Origin: Acidobacteriota bacterium
GTDB lineage: Bacteria > Acidobacteriota > Terriglobia > Bryobacterales > Bryobacteraceae
DNA length: 44,685 nucleotides
Direction: 5' to 3'
Assembly (NCBI GenBank): GCA_017304135.1
Contig: JAFLBB010000035.1
Span: 1 to 44,685, forward strand
The translations under genes and the position numbers were made by a program. Position 1 is the first letter of the stretch. Every line of letters begins with the position of its first letter. Below the pieces are notes generated by a model. The model was given only the letters and a program-made list of their open reading frames with translations. It was not told where the DNA came from and ran no database searches. Shown piece after piece: positions 24,378 through 33,514 of the stretch.

Positions 24378-25979
24378 ATGAGTCAACGCTGGATGCGGGG
24401 CCTCTTGGTGGCCCAATTGGCCGCCTGGCCGTGTCTTGCTCAGTCCGAGGCATGGTATGCTCCCCAGAAAATCGTACACCACTTTGCGGTTGATAACCCC
24501 GCTGTGCCGGAAGGACTACGCCGCGAAACCGGCGCGCAGGAGGTGACTGCGGGCGACGGAGCCACCTGGCGGGTGGCCCGATTCCCTGAAGGTGGGACGC
24601 AGCGCGTGAAGGGCGTATGGCGGTTGGATCCGCGAGGCCGGCATCCGTGGGACAAGTCACAATATTGTGCGGGCAAGCGGTATCTCCTCTCAGACGAGGT
24701 GCTGCATCTGGCGCCGGATTCCGGCAGCGGGGTGTGGGTGCGGACCACGGCGGGTGTCTCGCATATCGAACTCGTTTCCATGACGCTGGAGGAGAAAGCC
24801 GCGCACTTCGAGGAGCGCATCCGGATGCGGCACACGCGGCACGGCTTTGTGGCCGACTCCCATCTGTCTACGCCGGGCGACCTGGCAACGAGCCGCGCCG
24901 TGTCCACCGACAACGATGGCCTTTGGACGGCGATCTATGCCACGGCGGAGTGCTTCCGCTACGCTGCAACGCGATCGCCGCAGGCCTTGGAGCGGGCGCG
25001 GCTGACCACGGAGGCTGTGCTCCACCTGGAGCGGGTGACGGGGCGCGAGGGCTATCCGGCGAGAAGCTACATTGTGCCGGAAGAGCCTCGTCCGGCCGAC
25101 GGCACATGGCACTGGACGCCGGACGGCACGATCCTGTGGAAGAGCGATACGAGTTCGGATGAGCTGGTGGGGCACTATTTTCTCTTCGCCGCCGCCCATG
25201 ACCTGTTGGACGACGCGGAACTGAAGTCAAAGATCTCCGCGACAGTACGGCGGATTACGGATCACATTCTTGGCCACGGACTGCAATTAACCGACATTCA
25301 CGGCCAGCCGACCTATTGGGGACGCTGGACGAAGGAGTATTTCGCCTCCCCCCGAGGCAAGGGTGATGCCCCGCTGAATGCGCTGGAGATCCTCTCGTTT
25401 CTGAAAGCGGCCCACCACATTACGGGCGAGGCGCGCTATGAGGCCGAGTACCGGCAGCTGGCTGTAAAGGAAGGGTATGCGGCGATGACGGCGCGGCTGG
25501 ATGAGCTGCGCGAAGAGGTGAACTACTCCGACGAGGAACTGGCGATGCTGCCCTTCTACATCCTGTTCCGCTATGAGCGCGACGAGGCATTGCTGACGAC
25601 GTATCGTTCGGCGCTCGCGCAGTGGTGGCGGAACATCGCGCGCGAGGCCAATCCGCTGTGGACCATCATCTACTCGACGACGGGGGCTAAGATGGATGCG
25701 ACGGATTCCTTCCGCACGTTATTTCGCATCCCCATGGACCTGCGCCAGTGGACGGTGGAGAATTCGCATCGGACCGACGTTGAGTGGGAGCCGGACGCCG
25801 ATCGTCACGGCCGCCGTCAGTCGCGCACCCTGCTGGCCCCGGATGAACGGCCGGTGATGAAGTGGAACGGAAACCCGTTCCGGACCGAGGGAGGCAATGG
25901 AGGAAGATCGGAAGACGACGGCGCGTTTTTCCTGCTGCCGTATTGGATGGGCCGGTACCATGGCGTCGGGCTTCGGTAG
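24378..25979 (+). CDS. Secreted protein of unknown function, possible alpha/alpha-toroid
   Basis: A 533-residue protein with a signal peptide (MRGLLVAQLAAWPCLAQS, cleaved near residue 22). I do not recognise the family. It is rich in paired helices: TDNDGLWTAIYATAECFRYAA, ERARLTTEAVLHLERVTG, DELVGHYFLFAAAHDLLDD, LNALEILSFLKAAHHITGE, EAEYRQLAVKEGYAAMTA and SDEELAMLPFYILFRYERD. Regular aromatic-rich helical hairpins of this kind are seen in (alpha/alpha)6 barrels of glycoside hydrolases and lyases, so an extracellular carbohydrate-active or sensing role is possible but unproven. The N-terminal 100 residues look beta-rich. It ends in a PYWMGRYHGVG motif whose coding DNA contains the start of the next gene (20-base overlap), so the two are probably translated together. 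Confidence 0.7.
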   Translation: MSQRWMRGLLVAQLAAWPCLAQSEAWYAPQKIVHHFAVDNPAVPEGLRRETGAQEVTAGDGATWRVARFPEGGTQRVKGVWRLDPRGRHPWDKSQYCAGKRYLLSDEVLHLAPDSGSGVWVRTTAGVSHIELVSMTLEEKAAHFEERIRMRHTRHGFVADSHLSTPGDLATSRAVSTDNDGLWTAIYATAECFRYAATRSPQALERARLTTEAVLHLERVTGREGYPARSYIVPEEPRPADGTWHWTPDGTILWKSDTSSDELVGHYFLFAAAHDLLDDAELKSKISATVRRITDHILGHGLQLTDIHGQPTYWGRWTKEYFASPRGKGDAPLNALEILSFLKAAHHITGEARYEAEYRQLAVKEGYAAMTARLDELREEVNYSDEELAMLPFYILFRYERDEALLTTYRSALAQWWRNIAREANPLWTIIYSTTGAKMDATDSFRTLFRIPMDLRQWTVENSHRTDVEWEPDADRHGRRQSRTLLAPDERPVMKWNGNPFRTEGGNGGRSEDDGAFFLLPYWMGRYHGVGLR

Positions 25980-27684
25980 GGGCGTGCCCGGCGTGGCGCT
26001 GCTGCTGCTGCTGGCCAGCACGATGGCGCCGGCACAACAGGCGCCGGATTTCAGCTCGTTGGACCGGTATCTGGATGAGTTCGCCAAGGCGCAGCCGGAA
26101 GGGGCGGCGCTCGTTCTGGTGCAAAACGGCCGCGTACTGTATGAACGGCGTTCAGGCGGCGCGTCGCTGGAAGAACCGCGCCAGACCGGGTCGGCGATCA
26201 AGATGGTCACGGCGGCGCTGCTGAGCGCGCTGGACGAGGAACGGCAGCTTTCACTGGACGGCTCTCTGGCTGCCCCCCGGCAAGCGGTGCCGTCGGAGTC
26301 GCAAACGATCCGGCTTTCTCATCTGTTGAGTCACGGCTCGGGGCTGCCGGGAGAAAGTGAGTGCTTCACCCGCGGGCTGGCCAGCACGGCGGAATGCGCG
26401 GAACGGTTGATGGCCGGGGGCGGGAAGTTCCGGCCGGGCGCCTATTTCGACTATGGCAATGCGCCGTTTCAGGTGGCCGCCGCGGCGGCTGAGAAGGCAT
26501 CGGGGAAATCTTGGAACGAAATCTTCGAGCGGGTGCTGGGCGGGCCCCTGTCGCTCCGCTGCACGAATGTGATGCGCCAGAACGTGCCCATCCCCTCGCC
26601 GGCGGCGGCCAACGAAGCGGTGTCGTGCCTGAGCGACTTTGCCCGCATCTACACGATGCTGGCCCAGCGGGGGGCGATGGAGGGGCGCCGGGTGCTGCCG
26701 GCGAGGGCGGTGGCGCGGCTGTTGGAAAACCGGGCGGCGGGTGCGGCGATGCTGGGCAGTCCGCTGACGCCGTTTGTGAACCTCAATCCGATCTACCGGA
26801 CGCCATCCTACGGTTTGGGGACGTTCCTGGACCGGTATTCGGCCGATGGGCGTCCACTGGACGCTGTGTCGCCAGGCTCGCGTGGACTGGTGCCGTGGCT
26901 GGACAGCGAGCGGAACCTGGCGGGGGTGCTCTACAGCCCGCCGAATCTGGATGCGGCGTTCCCGGCGTATGTGGAGATCAAAAAGCGTGTGGCCATCGCG
27001 GTGCCGGCCGTGGCGCTGAGCTCGGCCGGAATCGTAAACGCTTTTAGTAGCGAGAACACGAGCCTGGTGCCGGGCTCGTTCGTGACCTTTTACGGGAGCA
27101 AACTGGCCGATCGGAGCGTGACGGTTTCGCCCGATGCCGCCGTGGCCGAGCTGGGCGGGGTGTCGATCCTGCTTGAGGGTGAGCCGGCGCCGCTGTTTCA
27201 TGTCTCGCCGGGGCAGGTAAACGGAATGGTCCCGCTGAGTCTGCGGGGGCGCGAGACGGCGCGTGTGACGCTGGTGCGGAACGGTGCACGGGAAGCTTCC
27301 TTCGAGCATCCGGTTCAGGCGGTGGCGCCGGGGATCTTCCCCGTGATCTTCGATGCCCGCTGGCAGCCGGTGACGATTTTCCGTCCGGCGCGGGCGGGCG
27401 ACTATCTGGTGGTCTTCCTCAGCGGGGCCGGCGTCGGCCCCGGGGTGACCAACCCGCTGGCAGTGCTGGAGGCAACGGCACCGCGCGGAGGCGAGACGCA
27501 GTTGTTGGTTGGGGGCGGGGAAGCCCAGATGCTCTTTCACGGCACGCCGCAAGGGATGTTCCCCGGCACGACGCAGTTGAACCTGCAGTTGGGGCAGTTT
27601 GCGCGGGGGAGCACGGCGCTGCCGCTCACCGTTGTGGTGGATGGCGTGGCCACGCAGGCCGGTTTCTCCATACCTGTGGAGTAG
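25960..27684 (+). CDS. Serine beta-lactamase-like hydrolase fused to a TIGR03437 (Solibacter C-terminal) domain
   Basis: A 574-residue exported protein. After a signal peptide (GVALLLLLASTMAPAQQ), residues 32-340 match the class C beta-lactamase/penicillin-binding family: SxxK as S78-AIK81 and YxN as Y165-G-N167, with LSHLLSHGSGLPGE between. The third (KTG-like) motif is not obvious. From about residue 345 a beta-rich domain follows: SAGIVNAFSSENTSLVPG, VTFYGSKLA, LFHVSPGQVNGMVP and GPGVTNPLAVLEAT. This is the pattern of TIGR03437, a domain abundant in Solibacter relatives and otherwise of unknown function. An esterase or DD-peptidase is likelier than antibiotic resistance. The ATG at 25960 lies inside the end of the preceding gene. 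Confidence 0.85.
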   Translation: MASGFGRGVPGVALLLLLASTMAPAQQAPDFSSLDRYLDEFAKAQPEGAALVLVQNGRVLYERRSGGASLEEPRQTGSAIKMVTAALLSALDEERQLSLDGSLAAPRQAVPSESQTIRLSHLLSHGSGLPGESECFTRGLASTAECAERLMAGGGKFRPGAYFDYGNAPFQVAAAAAEKASGKSWNEIFERVLGGPLSLRCTNVMRQNVPIPSPAAANEAVSCLSDFARIYTMLAQRGAMEGRRVLPARAVARLLENRAAGAAMLGSPLTPFVNLNPIYRTPSYGLGTFLDRYSADGRPLDAVSPGSRGLVPWLDSERNLAGVLYSPPNLDAAFPAYVEIKKRVAIAVPAVALSSAGIVNAFSSENTSLVPGSFVTFYGSKLADRSVTVSPDAAVAELGGVSILLEGEPAPLFHVSPGQVNGMVPLSLRGRETARVTLVRNGAREASFEHPVQAVAPGIFPVIFDARWQPVTIFRPARAGDYLVVFLSGAGVGPGVTNPLAVLEATAPRGGETQLLVGGGEAQMLFHGTPQGMFPGTTQLNLQLGQFARGSTALPLTVVVDGVATQAGFSIPVE

Positions 27685-27827
27685 TTACCCGGTGGCCTGC
27701 GGCGTGACGCCGGTCACTGCCGGAGGTGGGCCTTCAGGTGCAGTCTGGATATGGAATGACGCCCGTCCTGGAAACTCCTCCCACCGCCGGTTGCCGGCCC
27801 TTTCATACCCGGGACGGGCGGTCCCTG

Positions 27828-28832
27828 ATGTCACGAAAGGTGGATGACCCGGCCCGTGGTGTGCGGCGTTGGGTGCAGTGGGGGTTCCTCGCCCTCAACG
27901 TGTGGCTCGGCTGGTCTTTTTACCTGTGGGTGCGGCAGTTTGAAACGGGGGTCCGCTTTGCTTCGTTTGATCGCCCGGCCGGCGTGGAGGGCTGGTTGCC
28001 GATCGCGGGCATGATGAACCTGAAGCTGTTCCTGACGACCGGCCTGATCCCCAGTGTGCATCCCGCGGCGATGGTGCTGTTTGTCACGTTCACAGCGATG
28101 TCGCTGCTGTTCCGCAAGGCCTTCTGCGGGTGGCTCTGTCCGGTGGGCACGATTTCAGAGTGGTTGTGGCGGTTCGGCGAGAAGCGGCTGCGGCTCGGCG
28201 TGACGCCGTGGAAATGGCTGGACATCCCGCTGCGCTCGTTGAAGTACATCCTGCTGGCGCTGTTTCTCTACGCGGTGGGGAGTATGGGCGCGGTGGCGCT
28301 GGCGGCTTTTCTCAGCTCGCCCTACGGGTTGATCGCCGATGTGAAGATGCTGAACTTCTTTCGCGAGATGGGGCAGACGGGGGCCATCGTCATCGCCGTG
28401 CTGGTGGCAGGCTCGCTGGCCGTGCGAAACTTCTGGTGCCGCTACCTGTGCCCCTACGGCGCGCTGATGGGGCTGCTGTCGCTGGCCAGCCCGTTGCGCA
28501 TCACACGGAATCCGCGGTCGTGCATTGATTGCGGCGCCTGCGCTCGTGTCTGCCCGTCTTACCTCCCGGTGGACAAACTGATTCAAGTCAAGTCGGCCGA
28601 GTGCATCGGCTGCCAGGCGTGCGTGGATTCCTGCCCTGTCACGGATACACTGTGGCTGCAGGCTCCGGCGCGGAGGAGAGTATCCAAGCCGGCCATGGCG
28701 GCGATGGTGTTGGGCTTGTTTCTCGTCGTGGTGGGGACAGCCAAAATCGCCGGTCACTGGCAAAGTCCGATTCCAGATGAAGCTTATTTCCGGCTCATTC
28801 CGCACGCCGCCCAGTTCGACCATCCGAGGTGA
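27828..28832 (+). CDS. Membrane-bound 4Fe-4S ferredoxin protein, NapH/CcoG-like
   Basis: A 334-residue polytopic protein with five to six hydrophobic segments (for example VQWGFLALNVWLGWSFYLWV, LKYILLALFLYAVG, IVIAVLVAGSLAV and AAMVLGLFLVVVG). Two CxxxCP motifs sit at membrane edges (CGWLCPVG and CRYLCPYG), as in NapH, NosR and CcoG, and two ferredoxin motifs follow: CIDCGACARVCP and CIGCQACVDSCPVTD, each able to hold a 4Fe-4S cluster. Such proteins pass electrons from quinol to periplasmic or cytoplasmic partners, or help to assemble cytochrome oxidases. No nitrate, nitrous oxide or cytochrome oxidase gene is nearby, so the partner is unknown. The ATG at 27828 is the first one near the first helix; the frame is open upstream to about 27726. 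Confidence 0.85.
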   Translation: MSRKVDDPARGVRRWVQWGFLALNVWLGWSFYLWVRQFETGVRFASFDRPAGVEGWLPIAGMMNLKLFLTTGLIPSVHPAAMVLFVTFTAMSLLFRKAFCGWLCPVGTISEWLWRFGEKRLRLGVTPWKWLDIPLRSLKYILLALFLYAVGSMGAVALAAFLSSPYGLIADVKMLNFFREMGQTGAIVIAVLVAGSLAVRNFWCRYLCPYGALMGLLSLASPLRITRNPRSCIDCGACARVCPSYLPVDKLIQVKSAECIGCQACVDSCPVTDTLWLQAPARRRVSKPAMAAMVLGLFLVVVGTAKIAGHWQSPIPDEAYFRLIPHAAQFDHPR

Positions 28833-28851
28833 GCCGGCCTTCCCGGGCGAC

Positions 28852-29661
28852 CTACGACAGTTCCGGCAACCGCCGGGATGAGATAGCGGCGTGGCGGCGC
28901 TCCACGTAGGCGTCCAGTTCCGGGTGCGTCATCAGGTAGAAAGCGCCTTCGTTCCACTGGCGGAGGGCGATGTCGACCACCTCCTCAGGGCTCGGACTGG
29001 CCTCGAGAAGCGACTCGTAGTCCGCCAGTTGAGCCTCGCTGTCGGCGTTGAACTGGGCATCGAACTGGCTGCGCATGGAGCGGAGGATATTCGTTCTCAC
29101 GAATCCCGGGCAAAGGACTCTGACGTCAATAGGGATCTTGAGCGACTGAAATTCTTGAGCTATCGATTCAGCTATGCTAACGGCGGCATGTTTGCTGGCC
29201 AGGTAGTCAGCGCCAAAGGGTGAGGATATGAAGCCGGCAGCGGAGGCCGTGATGAGGATTGCCGACGGTGTGATCTGTTCGATCATGCGCGGGACGAACG
29301 ACTGGATACCATGGATGAGCCCCCATAAGTTGGGGCGCAGCACCCATTCCCACTCGGCGACAGACTTTTCCCAGGCTGGTTTGTGGGGGCCGGCCACGCC
29401 CGCATTCAGGCAGAGCAAGTCCACGCCTCCCAATAACTTCCAACTCTTTTCGGCGAGGGAAGACACATCTGACGGCACGCCGACGTCTGCTGTAATATGG
29501 TTGCAGTTGTATCGATTCGCTACATTCCGCAGCGCGACCTCGTTCCGGTCCGAGGCGACGATCGAGGCGTCTTCCGCAGCGAAGCGCGCCACCAGTGCGG
29601 CACCGATGCCACTAGCGGCGCCGGTAATGACTACATTTTTGTATGATTTCATCAGCGTCAT
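28852..29661 (-). CDS. Short-chain dehydrogenase/reductase (SDR)
   Basis: A 269-residue NAD(P)-dependent oxidoreductase of the classical SDR type. The cofactor-binding glycine motif is VVITGAASGIGAALV, the structural motif is CLNAGVAG, and the catalytic residues are the serine in ILITASAAGF and Y/K in YLASKHAAVS. VLCPGFVRTNI follows, as usual. An aspartate after the second strand (ASDRNE) favours NAD(H). The substrate cannot be read from the sequence. It is divergent from an Rrf2-family regulator with about 105 bases between, which suggests that the regulator may control it. The ATG at 29661 was used; another ATG nine bases in is possible. The local GC content looks somewhat lower than in neighbours. 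Confidence 0.92.
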   Translation of the reverse strand: MTLMKSYKNVVITGAASGIGAALVARFAAEDASIVASDRNEVALRNVANRYNCNHITADVGVPSDVSSLAEKSWKLLGGVDLLCLNAGVAGPHKPAWEKSVAEWEWVLRPNLWGLIHGIQSFVPRMIEQITPSAILITASAAGFISSPFGADYLASKHAAVSIAESIAQEFQSLKIPIDVRVLCPGFVRTNILRSMRSQFDAQFNADSEAQLADYESLLEASPSPEEVVDIALRQWNEGAFYLMTHPELDAYVERRHAAISSRRLPELS

Positions 29662-29766
29662 GAGGGATGCCTGTGTAGCTAGATTAAAAAAGATTCAGTC
29701 CTTCTCGTTTCAGTGTAGGATATGCAAGCAATTGGCCGCGCGTAATTCAAACATGGGAGGTTGGAG

Positions 29767-30222
29767 ATGATCTTCTCCAGACCAGTTGAATATTCACTGA
29801 GGGCATTGTCGTATCTGGCGACTCTGGAAAACGGCTCCGTGGCGATGGCCCGGGACGTAGCGGAGGCCACCGATATTCCGCCGTTCTTTCTCGCGAAAAT
29901 CCTGCAGGACTTGGCTCGCCAGGGATTGCTGGTCTCGCAGAAAGGTCCGACAGGTGGATTCCGGCTCAAGGATGCCCCGGAAAAGGTAAGCCTGCTGCGG
30001 GTAGTGGAAGCGGTACAAAAAGAACCGGTCGCCGGGCGTTGTCCGGCCGGACACACTCCTTGTACGCGGTCGACGGTATGCGGATTTCACGAGTCGTGGG
30101 TTCCGGTGCAGGACCGTGTCGTAGAATATCTAAAGGGAACCACTCTTGCCGAGGCCGCGCGCTCGTTGGACCGGAAGCGGCCCAAGGCGTCCAAGAACCG
30201 GAAGCGTACCGGCAAGGGTTGA
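29767..30222 (+). CDS. Rrf2-family transcriptional regulator with Fe-S type cysteines
   Basis: A 151-residue winged-helix regulator. The N-terminus ([16 protein letters not shown]), the recognition-helix region [19 protein letters not shown] and the wing [10 protein letters not shown] are characteristic of Rrf2 proteins such as IscR, NsrR and RirA. Three cysteines (C92, C99, C105 in [18 protein letters not shown]) lie where family members ligate an iron-sulphur cluster, so sensing of iron, NO or redox state is likely. A basic C-terminal tail ([15 protein letters not shown]) is present. GGGAGG six bases upstream supports the ATG at 29767 over the TTG at 29761. It is divergent from the SDR gene and 64 bases upstream of clpP. 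Confidence 0.92.
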   Translation: MIFSRPVEYSLRALSYLATLENGSVAMARDVAEATDIPPFFLAKILQDLARQGLLVSQKGPTGGFRLKDAPEKVSLLRVVEAVQKEPVAGRCPAGHTPCTRSTVCGFHESWVPVQDRVVEYLKGTTLAEAARSLDRKRPKASKNRKRTGKG

Positions 30223-30286
30223 ATCGGGCCTGCCTGGGCCAGTCCGGGTGACACTGCCCACGATCCCTGGAAGAGGCGAGGTACAC

Positions 30287-30925
30287 GTGGCGGTTGATTC
30301 GAAAAACGAGTACGAGATGCGAAACTCTGTTTTAGTGCCGATGGTGGTGGAACAGACAGCCCGCGGCGAACGGGCCTTCGACATCTTCTCCCGGCTGCTG
30401 AAGGAGAACATCATCTTCATCGGCACGCCGATTGACGATCAGGTTGCCAACCTGGTGATCGCGCAGATGCTGTTTCTGGCCTCCGAGGATCCGGAGAAGG
30501 ACATCTCGCTGTACATCAATTCACCGGGTGGCTCGATCACGTCGGGCCTGGCGATTCTGGACACGATGAACCTCGTGGAGCCCGACATCGTCACCTACTG
30601 CGTGGGCCAGGCGGCATCCATGGCGGCCGTACTGCTGGCCTGCGGGGCCAAGGGCAAGCGGTTTGCGCTGCCCAACGCGCGCGTGCTTATTCACCAGCCG
30701 CACGCCAGCGGCATCGGCGGACAGGCCACCGACATCGACATCTATGCCAAGGAGATTCTGCGCATGCGGGAGATCCTGAATAAGATTCTGGCCGACGCCA
30801 CCGGTCAGCCGCTCGATAAGCTGCAACGCGACGTCGACCGCGACTACATCCTGGAAGCACCACAGGCGGTGCAGTACGGCCTGGTGGACAAGATCATCTC
30901 CTCGCGAGCCGGGGAAAAGAAGTAG
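30287..30925 (+). CDS. clpP: ATP-dependent Clp protease proteolytic subunit ClpP
   Basis: A 212-residue serine protease subunit that assembles into a double heptamer and degrades proteins fed by ClpX or ClpA/C. The catalytic triad is S111 ([10 protein letters not shown]), H136 (LIHQPH) and D185 (RDVDRD). The family stretches [35 protein letters not shown] and [11 protein letters not shown] are present. The length is normal. The GTG at 30287 follows GAGGCGAGG; an ATG at 30317 would give a shorter N-terminus close to that of many ClpP proteins, so the exact start is uncertain. No clpX or tig gene adjoins, which is unusual for clpP but not rare; an Rrf2 regulator precedes it. Confidence 0.96.
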   Translation: MAVDSKNEYEMRNSVLVPMVVEQTARGERAFDIFSRLLKENIIFIGTPIDDQVANLVIAQMLFLASEDPEKDISLYINSPGGSITSGLAILDTMNLVEPDIVTYCVGQAASMAAVLLACGAKGKRFALPNARVLIHQPHASGIGGQATDIDIYAKEILRMREILNKILADATGQPLDKLQRDVDRDYILEAPQAVQYGLVDKIISSRAGEKK

Positions 30926-30931
30926 GGTCCG

Positions 30932-32422
30932 CTAGACGGCCCGCTGTAATTTCCGGAACCGTTCGTATGCCGCGTTCCAGCCGGCTTCAGCCGCGCCGGG
31001 ACGCGGCGTTACTGTTTCCAGTGGGAAACTGCGCCGGACAACGGCACGGATCTCGGCCAGACCGCTCACTTCACCCGCGCCCATGGCCTGCACGAGGACA
31101 TTTCCCGCGGCAGTGGCTTCTGTGGGGCCGGCAATCACAGTGCGCTGGGTACAATCGGCCACCATCTGGTTGAGCAGCGTATTTTGTGAGCCGCCGCCGA
31201 CGATGTGGACGGTGGCAATGGGGCCTGCGGTGAGCTCTTCCAGGCTCTCCAGCACCTGACGGTAGCGCAGGGCGAGGCTTTCGAGGATGACGCGGGCCAC
31301 GGCGCCTGGTTCTGTGGGGACGGCCTCGCCGTGCTGCTGCGCCCAGCGGGCAATGCGTTCGGGCATGTGGCCGGGCTCGAGAAAGGCGTCCGGGTCGATG
31401 ACGGCGAAAAAGGGTTCCGCGGCGGCGGCCAGCGCGGCGAGTTCGGCGTAGGAGTAGACGCGGCCCTCGGCTTCCCAGGCCCGGCGGCATTCCTGCAGAG
31501 GCCACAGGCCCATGATGTTCTTCAGCAGGCGCACCTTCCCCTCAACCCCGACCTCGTTCGTAAAGTTAAGCTCAAGCGCCCGGGCCGTGGTGATGGGGGC
31601 ATCCAACTCGACCCCCATCAACGACCAGGTACCCGAGGAGATGTAACACCAGCCGCCTTCGGCGAAGGGCCTTTCGGCGGGGACAGCGGCCACGGCGGAG
31701 GCAGTGTCGTGGCCGGCGGTAGCGAAGACGGGCGTGTTCTCACGGAGGCCTGTTGCCTCGGCCACCTCGGCGCGCAATGTGCCCAGGCGGGTGCCGGCGG
31801 GGACGATTTCCGGCAGGATGTCGCCGGGAATGCCGAGCTCGCTGAGCAGGCCCGTTGCCCACTTGCCGGTGGCTGGGTTGTAAAACTGCGAGGTGGAGGC
31901 GATGGTCTGTTCGGCACGGATGACGCCGGAGAGAAAGTAGGCGAAGAGGTCCGGCATGAAGACGAGCGAATGGGCCGAGTCGAGGGCGGGTGAGGCCGCG
32001 AGTTTCAGCGCATGCAACTGGCAGAGGGTGTTGAACTGCATGAACTGCAGGCCGGTTTCGGCGTAAATCCTCTCCTTGGTGAGGGCGGCCGAAGTACGTT
32101 CGATCATGCCGTTATTGCGCGAGTCGCGGTAGTGGCGGGGATTATCGACGAGCGCGCCGTCGGGGCCGAGCAGGCCGAAGTCGACACCCCAGGTATCGAC
32201 GCCGACGCCCAACGCCTCGATGCCCCGGCGGCCGGCAACATGCAGGCCCTCCTGGATCTCATGCCACAGGCGGAGCGTGTCCCAATAAAGGCCGGTGGGA
32301 AGGCGGACGGGTGTGTTGGCAAAGCGGTGGAGTTGCTCCAGCTCGAGGATGGAATCGTGGAGGCTGGCGGCCATGACACGGCCGCTTTCGGCTCCCAGAT
32401 CGACGGCGAGATAGCGCTTCAT
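30932..32422 (-). CDS. rhaB: Rhamnulokinase-like FGGY carbohydrate kinase
   Basis: A 496-residue sugar kinase of the FGGY family. Phosphate-binding motif 1 is YLAVDLGAESGRVMAA. GVGVDTWGVDFGLLGPDG and HYRDSRNNGM are typical of RhaB. The C-terminal ATP-binding motifs include VHIVGGGSQNTLLNQMVAD and GPTEATAAGNVLVQAMG. RhaB phosphorylates L-rhamnulose to L-rhamnulose 1-phosphate in rhamnose breakdown. No rhamnose isomerase, aldolase or transporter is nearby; instead a zinc dehydrogenase precedes it with an ATGA start/stop overlap, so the two are translationally coupled. A related deoxy-sugar substrate such as fuculose is possible. Confidence 0.9.
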   Translation of the reverse strand: MKRYLAVDLGAESGRVMAASLHDSILELEQLHRFANTPVRLPTGLYWDTLRLWHEIQEGLHVAGRRGIEALGVGVDTWGVDFGLLGPDGALVDNPRHYRDSRNNGMIERTSAALTKERIYAETGLQFMQFNTLCQLHALKLAASPALDSAHSLVFMPDLFAYFLSGVIRAEQTIASTSQFYNPATGKWATGLLSELGIPGDILPEIVPAGTRLGTLRAEVAEATGLRENTPVFATAGHDTASAVAAVPAERPFAEGGWCYISSGTWSLMGVELDAPITTARALELNFTNEVGVEGKVRLLKNIMGLWPLQECRRAWEAEGRVYSYAELAALAAAAEPFFAVIDPDAFLEPGHMPERIARWAQQHGEAVPTEPGAVARVILESLALRYRQVLESLEELTAGPIATVHIVGGGSQNTLLNQMVADCTQRTVIAGPTEATAAGNVLVQAMGAGEVSGLAEIRAVVRRSFPLETVTPRPGAAEAGWNAAYERFRKLQRAV

Positions 32423-33459
32423 GGTGCGACCTCGATGAGAATTTTGCCGACGCCCGAGCGGTACTCAGCGAGGAGTTCGAAGGCCTCGGGCGTCTGCTCC
32501 AGCGGGAAACGGTGGGTGATGAGGGACTCCGGGATGCGGCCGGCGCGGATGAGTTCGATGGCCTGCGCGCCGCGGTGATTGGAGCGCTTGATGGTTTGAA
32601 TGCGCAACTCCTTCATCATCGCGGTGTGGATGTCGATGGCGAACATCTTCTCAGTGGGGATCCCGATGAGGACGAACTGGGCGCCGGAGCGGGCGCAGGT
32701 GATGCCGGCGCGGATAGTGTCGGGAGCGCCGGCGGCATCGAGCACGACGTCAATGCCACGGCCGTTGGTCCATTCGAGGATGGCGGCGCCGGGGTCGCGG
32801 CGGCCGTCGGAGAGGATGGCCTCATCGGCGCCATGCATGCGGGCGTGGTCGAGGCGGTGGGCAACCTTGTCGACAGCGATGATGCGAGAGGCGCCGGCCA
32901 TTTTCGCGAAGAGGATGCACAGTTGGCCGATGGGTCCGCACCCCATCACGGCGACCGACGAGCCGACGGGGATCTGAACCAGTTCCATCACGTGAACGAG
33001 CACGGCGACAGGTTCGATGAGCGAGGCCTGGGCGGTGGTGAGGCCTTCCGGGACGAGGTCGGCGTTGCGCGCCGGGACGACAGCCTGCTGGCGGTAAAAG
33101 CCCGGCGAGTGGATGCTGCCCATGAAGACGCTGTGGAGGCAGTTGTTGGGGTGGCCGGTGACACAAAATTCACAGTGGCCGCAGGTGATGGAAGGCTCGA
33201 TGGAGACGCGCTGGCCGGCTGTATGCGTGGTGACGCCCGCGCCGACGGCGGTGACAATGCCCACCGGCTCGTGGCCGAGCACCATGGGATAAACGGCTTC
33301 GACATGGCCGACACCGCCGTCGCAATACCAGTGAAGATCGCTGCCGCAGATGCCCACCGCCTGGAGGCGGATGAGTAGTTCACCTGGGCCTGGATCGGGG
33401 GGAGGGGCGATTTCGCGGGGTTCAAGAACGCGCTTGGCAACCAGGGGAACGGCGAGCAT
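32419..33459 (-). CDS. Zinc-dependent medium-chain dehydrogenase (sorbitol/threonine dehydrogenase-like)
   Basis: A 346-residue MDR-family enzyme. Catalytic zinc ligands are C38 (VGICGSDLHWY) and H63/E64 (VLGHEPVG), and the structural zinc is held by C93, C96, C99 and C107 (CGHCEFC...NNC). The Rossmann motif VAVMGCGPIGQLC and a basic NAD-site AVDKVAHRLDHAR follow. The arrangement fits polyol dehydrogenases that oxidise sugar alcohols with NAD+. It is joined to the rhamnulokinase-like gene by an ATGA overlap, so the enzyme probably delivers or uses the sugar handled by the kinase. The start at 33459 is the ATG directly before the conserved N-terminus. Confidence 0.91.
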   Translation of the reverse strand: MLAVPLVAKRVLEPREIAPPPDPGPGELLIRLQAVGICGSDLHWYCDGGVGHVEAVYPMVLGHEPVGIVTAVGAGVTTHTAGQRVSIEPSITCGHCEFCVTGHPNNCLHSVFMGSIHSPGFYRQQAVVPARNADLVPEGLTTAQASLIEPVAVLVHVMELVQIPVGSSVAVMGCGPIGQLCILFAKMAGASRIIAVDKVAHRLDHARMHGADEAILSDGRRDPGAAILEWTNGRGIDVVLDAAGAPDTIRAGITCARSGAQFVLIGIPTEKMFAIDIHTAMMKELRIQTIKRSNHRGAQAIELIRAGRIPESLITHRFPLEQTPEAFELLAEYRSGVGKILIEVAP

Positions 33460-33514
33460 GACGAAGCAACTAGTGTATCGCCGCGCCCGCCGGTTCCGTT
33501 GAGTTGGGGGGAGG

